Positions 40,971 through 42,199 of a DNA stretch of 42,199 nucleotides are shown here, one piece after another. Source of the stretch: UBA1535 sp002323775. GTDB taxonomy: Bacteria > Bacillota > Clostridia > Tissierellales > Sedimentibacteraceae. Below the pieces are notes generated by a model. The model worked only from the letters and a program-made list of their open reading frames with translations. It ran no database searches and was not told where the DNA came from. A program made the translations under genes and the position numbers. The stretch is taken from contig DAMAHZ010000019.1 in the NCBI GenBank assembly GCA_031993545.1, positions 1 to 42,199 on the forward strand. The letters run 5' to 3'. Within the stretch, counting starts at the first letter, position 1. Every line of letters begins with the position of its first letter.

Positions 40971-42188
40971 TTGAATTGTATAGAGTTTAAAGAATTAATA
41001 CAAGATTATATAGATGATGAGTTTGATGACTCAACCATGTTGACGAGCGAAATAAAAAAAGAATTTGAAGAACATATGGAAGCTTGTCCTGCCTGTAAAG
41101 CAGAATTTACTGTATATCAAAAAATGATTAACAGTATTCACGCCTTGAAGCCTGAAAAATTGCCAGAGGGATATTGCAAGAGGCTAAACACAAAGATTAA
41201 ATCAGCAAGAGTTGATATTATTAGAAAGAAGCGTATCAATTTCACAAAGTATGTCGGGATTGCAGCAACATTTATCCTGGTTGTCTTTGCAGTAAACTTT
41301 GCATTAAGCAATCTAGGTGGTTATTCTAAAAATGCACGTGATATGGCTATAAATGAAAATTCTGGTTCTTATGAAAGCAAAGGCTTAGCGGACGCCGGTA
41401 ATCCACCGGAATCACCTAAATCAGAAGGGTCAAATGAATTTACTAAAGACGACAGTTCTTCTAATCAAACGCAGGGTCTTTTAGCAGCAAAGATGGCTCC
41501 TCAAGAAAAAATTATTAAATCAGGCAGCCTGTATATTGAAACTATAGAATTTGATAAACTTGTTGAGAGCTTAAATCAAGAGATTAGGGATAAGAATGGA
41601 TATATAGAAAATAGTGAGATATCCATAAGAGTAAAGACAGAAAATAAATCATATAGATATGCTAATTTAAACATTAGAGTTCCACAGGAATTATTTGATG
41701 ACATAATAAAGTTTATTGAGGAAAGATCTGATGTAAATAGTAGAAATATAAGTGAAAGTGATGTAACGAAGAACTACTATGACAAGCAGAATGTTATAAC
41801 AAACTTGGAAATTCAAGAGAGCAGGCTTAGAGAGCTTTATAGCAAAGCAGAAAATATTACAGATATATTAGCTCTTGAAAACGAGATTAGAAGAATTAGA
41901 ACTGAAATAGATGCCAATAGCTTTGATTTAAGAGATATTGATGACAGAGTAAGCATGGCAACTATCCAATTAAGTATAACAGAGCGTGGAGACAAGGAAG
42001 TAAATATTAAGGCTGAGGATGGATTATGGACTAGAGCAAAAAAAGGTTTTATTAAAACAACTAACAGCATAATAGCTTTCATACAATCCTTAATAATTTG
42101 GTTAATTTCATATGCACTGTTTATAATTCCAGTTGTAATTGTTGGAATTATAATATACAGACGTGTAAAGAAGAATAAAAGAAGCTAG
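40971..42188 (+). CDS. Membrane anti-sigma factor with zf-HC2 domain fused to DUF4349
   Basis: The TTG start is fixed by AGGAGG eight bases upstream. Residues 1-50 form a putative zinc-binding anti-sigma domain: Cys3, His35, Cys39, Cys42 (HMEACPAC). A transmembrane helix follows (about 92-110), then a Ser/Glu/Pro-rich linker, then an extracellular DUF4349 domain (about 175-365: SGSLYIETIEFDKLVESL; ANLNIRVPQELFD; a coiled coil from about 280 to 330) and a second membrane segment near the end (about 372-395). The sensor would thus be the outer DUF4349 region, with the inner zinc finger holding the sigma factor. Length of 405 is large for an anti-sigma factor. Confidence 0.9.
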   Translation: MNCIEFKELIQDYIDDEFDDSTMLTSEIKKEFEEHMEACPACKAEFTVYQKMINSIHALKPEKLPEGYCKRLNTKIKSARVDIIRKKRINFTKYVGIAATFILVVFAVNFALSNLGGYSKNARDMAINENSGSYESKGLADAGNPPESPKSEGSNEFTKDDSSSNQTQGLLAAKMAPQEKIIKSGSLYIETIEFDKLVESLNQEIRDKNGYIENSEISIRVKTENKSYRYANLNIRVPQELFDDIIKFIEERSDVNSRNISESDVTKNYYDKQNVITNLEIQESRLRELYSKAENITDILALENEIRRIRTEIDANSFDLRDIDDRVSMATIQLSITERGDKEVNIKAEDGLWTRAKKGFIKTTNSIIAFIQSLIIWLISYALFIIPVVIVGIIIYRRVKKNKRS

Positions 42189-42199
42189 TATTTTGTAAA

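Noticed and set aside
1..42199. CRISPR arrays, tRNA or rRNA genes, phage or plasmid replication genes.
   Set aside because: No regularly spaced repeats, cloverleaf-like sequence or such gene products were found on reading through.

Overview
The window is AT-rich DNA with strong GGAGG-type ribosome binding sites, frequent TTG/GTG starts and compact TTGACA/TATAAT promoters. A CIRCE site, an alpha/beta-type small acid-soluble spore protein and a YtxC-family sporulation protein point to an endospore-forming member of the Clostridia; a Peptostreptococcaceae-like anaerobe is my guess, not shown by the sequence. It reads as chromosomal core and near-core DNA. I saw no rRNA, tRNA, CRISPR array, transposase or phage gene.

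Layout. 1-4974: the tail of a truncated protein, then minus-strand genes for a TPR glycosyltransferase, a DUF2935 protein, an Ldh2-family dehydrogenase and a DUF3243 protein. 5292-12896: dnaE, the glycolytic pair pfkA-pyk, and an AI-2E-family membrane protein. 12891-14209 (minus): an HD-GYP phosphodiesterase with a small zinc-ribbon protein. 14501-20315: CIRCE-htpG, a spore protein overlapping a methyltransferase, a CBS/DHH pyrophosphatase and hslO (Hsp33). 20646-24499: a glycolipid-type glycosyltransferase, a flippase-like membrane protein, DUF6873 and ytxC. 24610-26265: a structured leader, a probable pantothenate ECF S component and coaX, a short pantothenate-to-CoA unit. 26343-30152: a heterodimeric multidrug-type ABC exporter. 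30311-33873 (minus): a second, translationally coupled ABC exporter pair. 34200-42188: a tiny lipoprotein, hutH, an ArsR-type regulator, a three-gene ABC-2 exporter, and an ECF sigma factor with a zinc-finger/DUF4349 anti-sigma partner.

The least explained signal is a family of three related intergenic elements (near 14274-14377, 20494-20647 and 28281-28379), all on the plus strand. They share a 5' block, a closing stem with compensatory base changes and a 3' block that runs into a start codon, while their interiors differ in length and sequence. Each 5' block also starts a short ORF with in-frame indels and a related peptide (IKNNERI/MKNNKKI). Other regulatory signals are a tandem hairpin leader with two identical 12-base cores before the pantothenate transporter, a consensus sigma-A promoter inside a long palindrome after hslO, an ECF-type promoter before the sigma factor gene, and a palindrome at the predicted start site of the ABC-2 operon.
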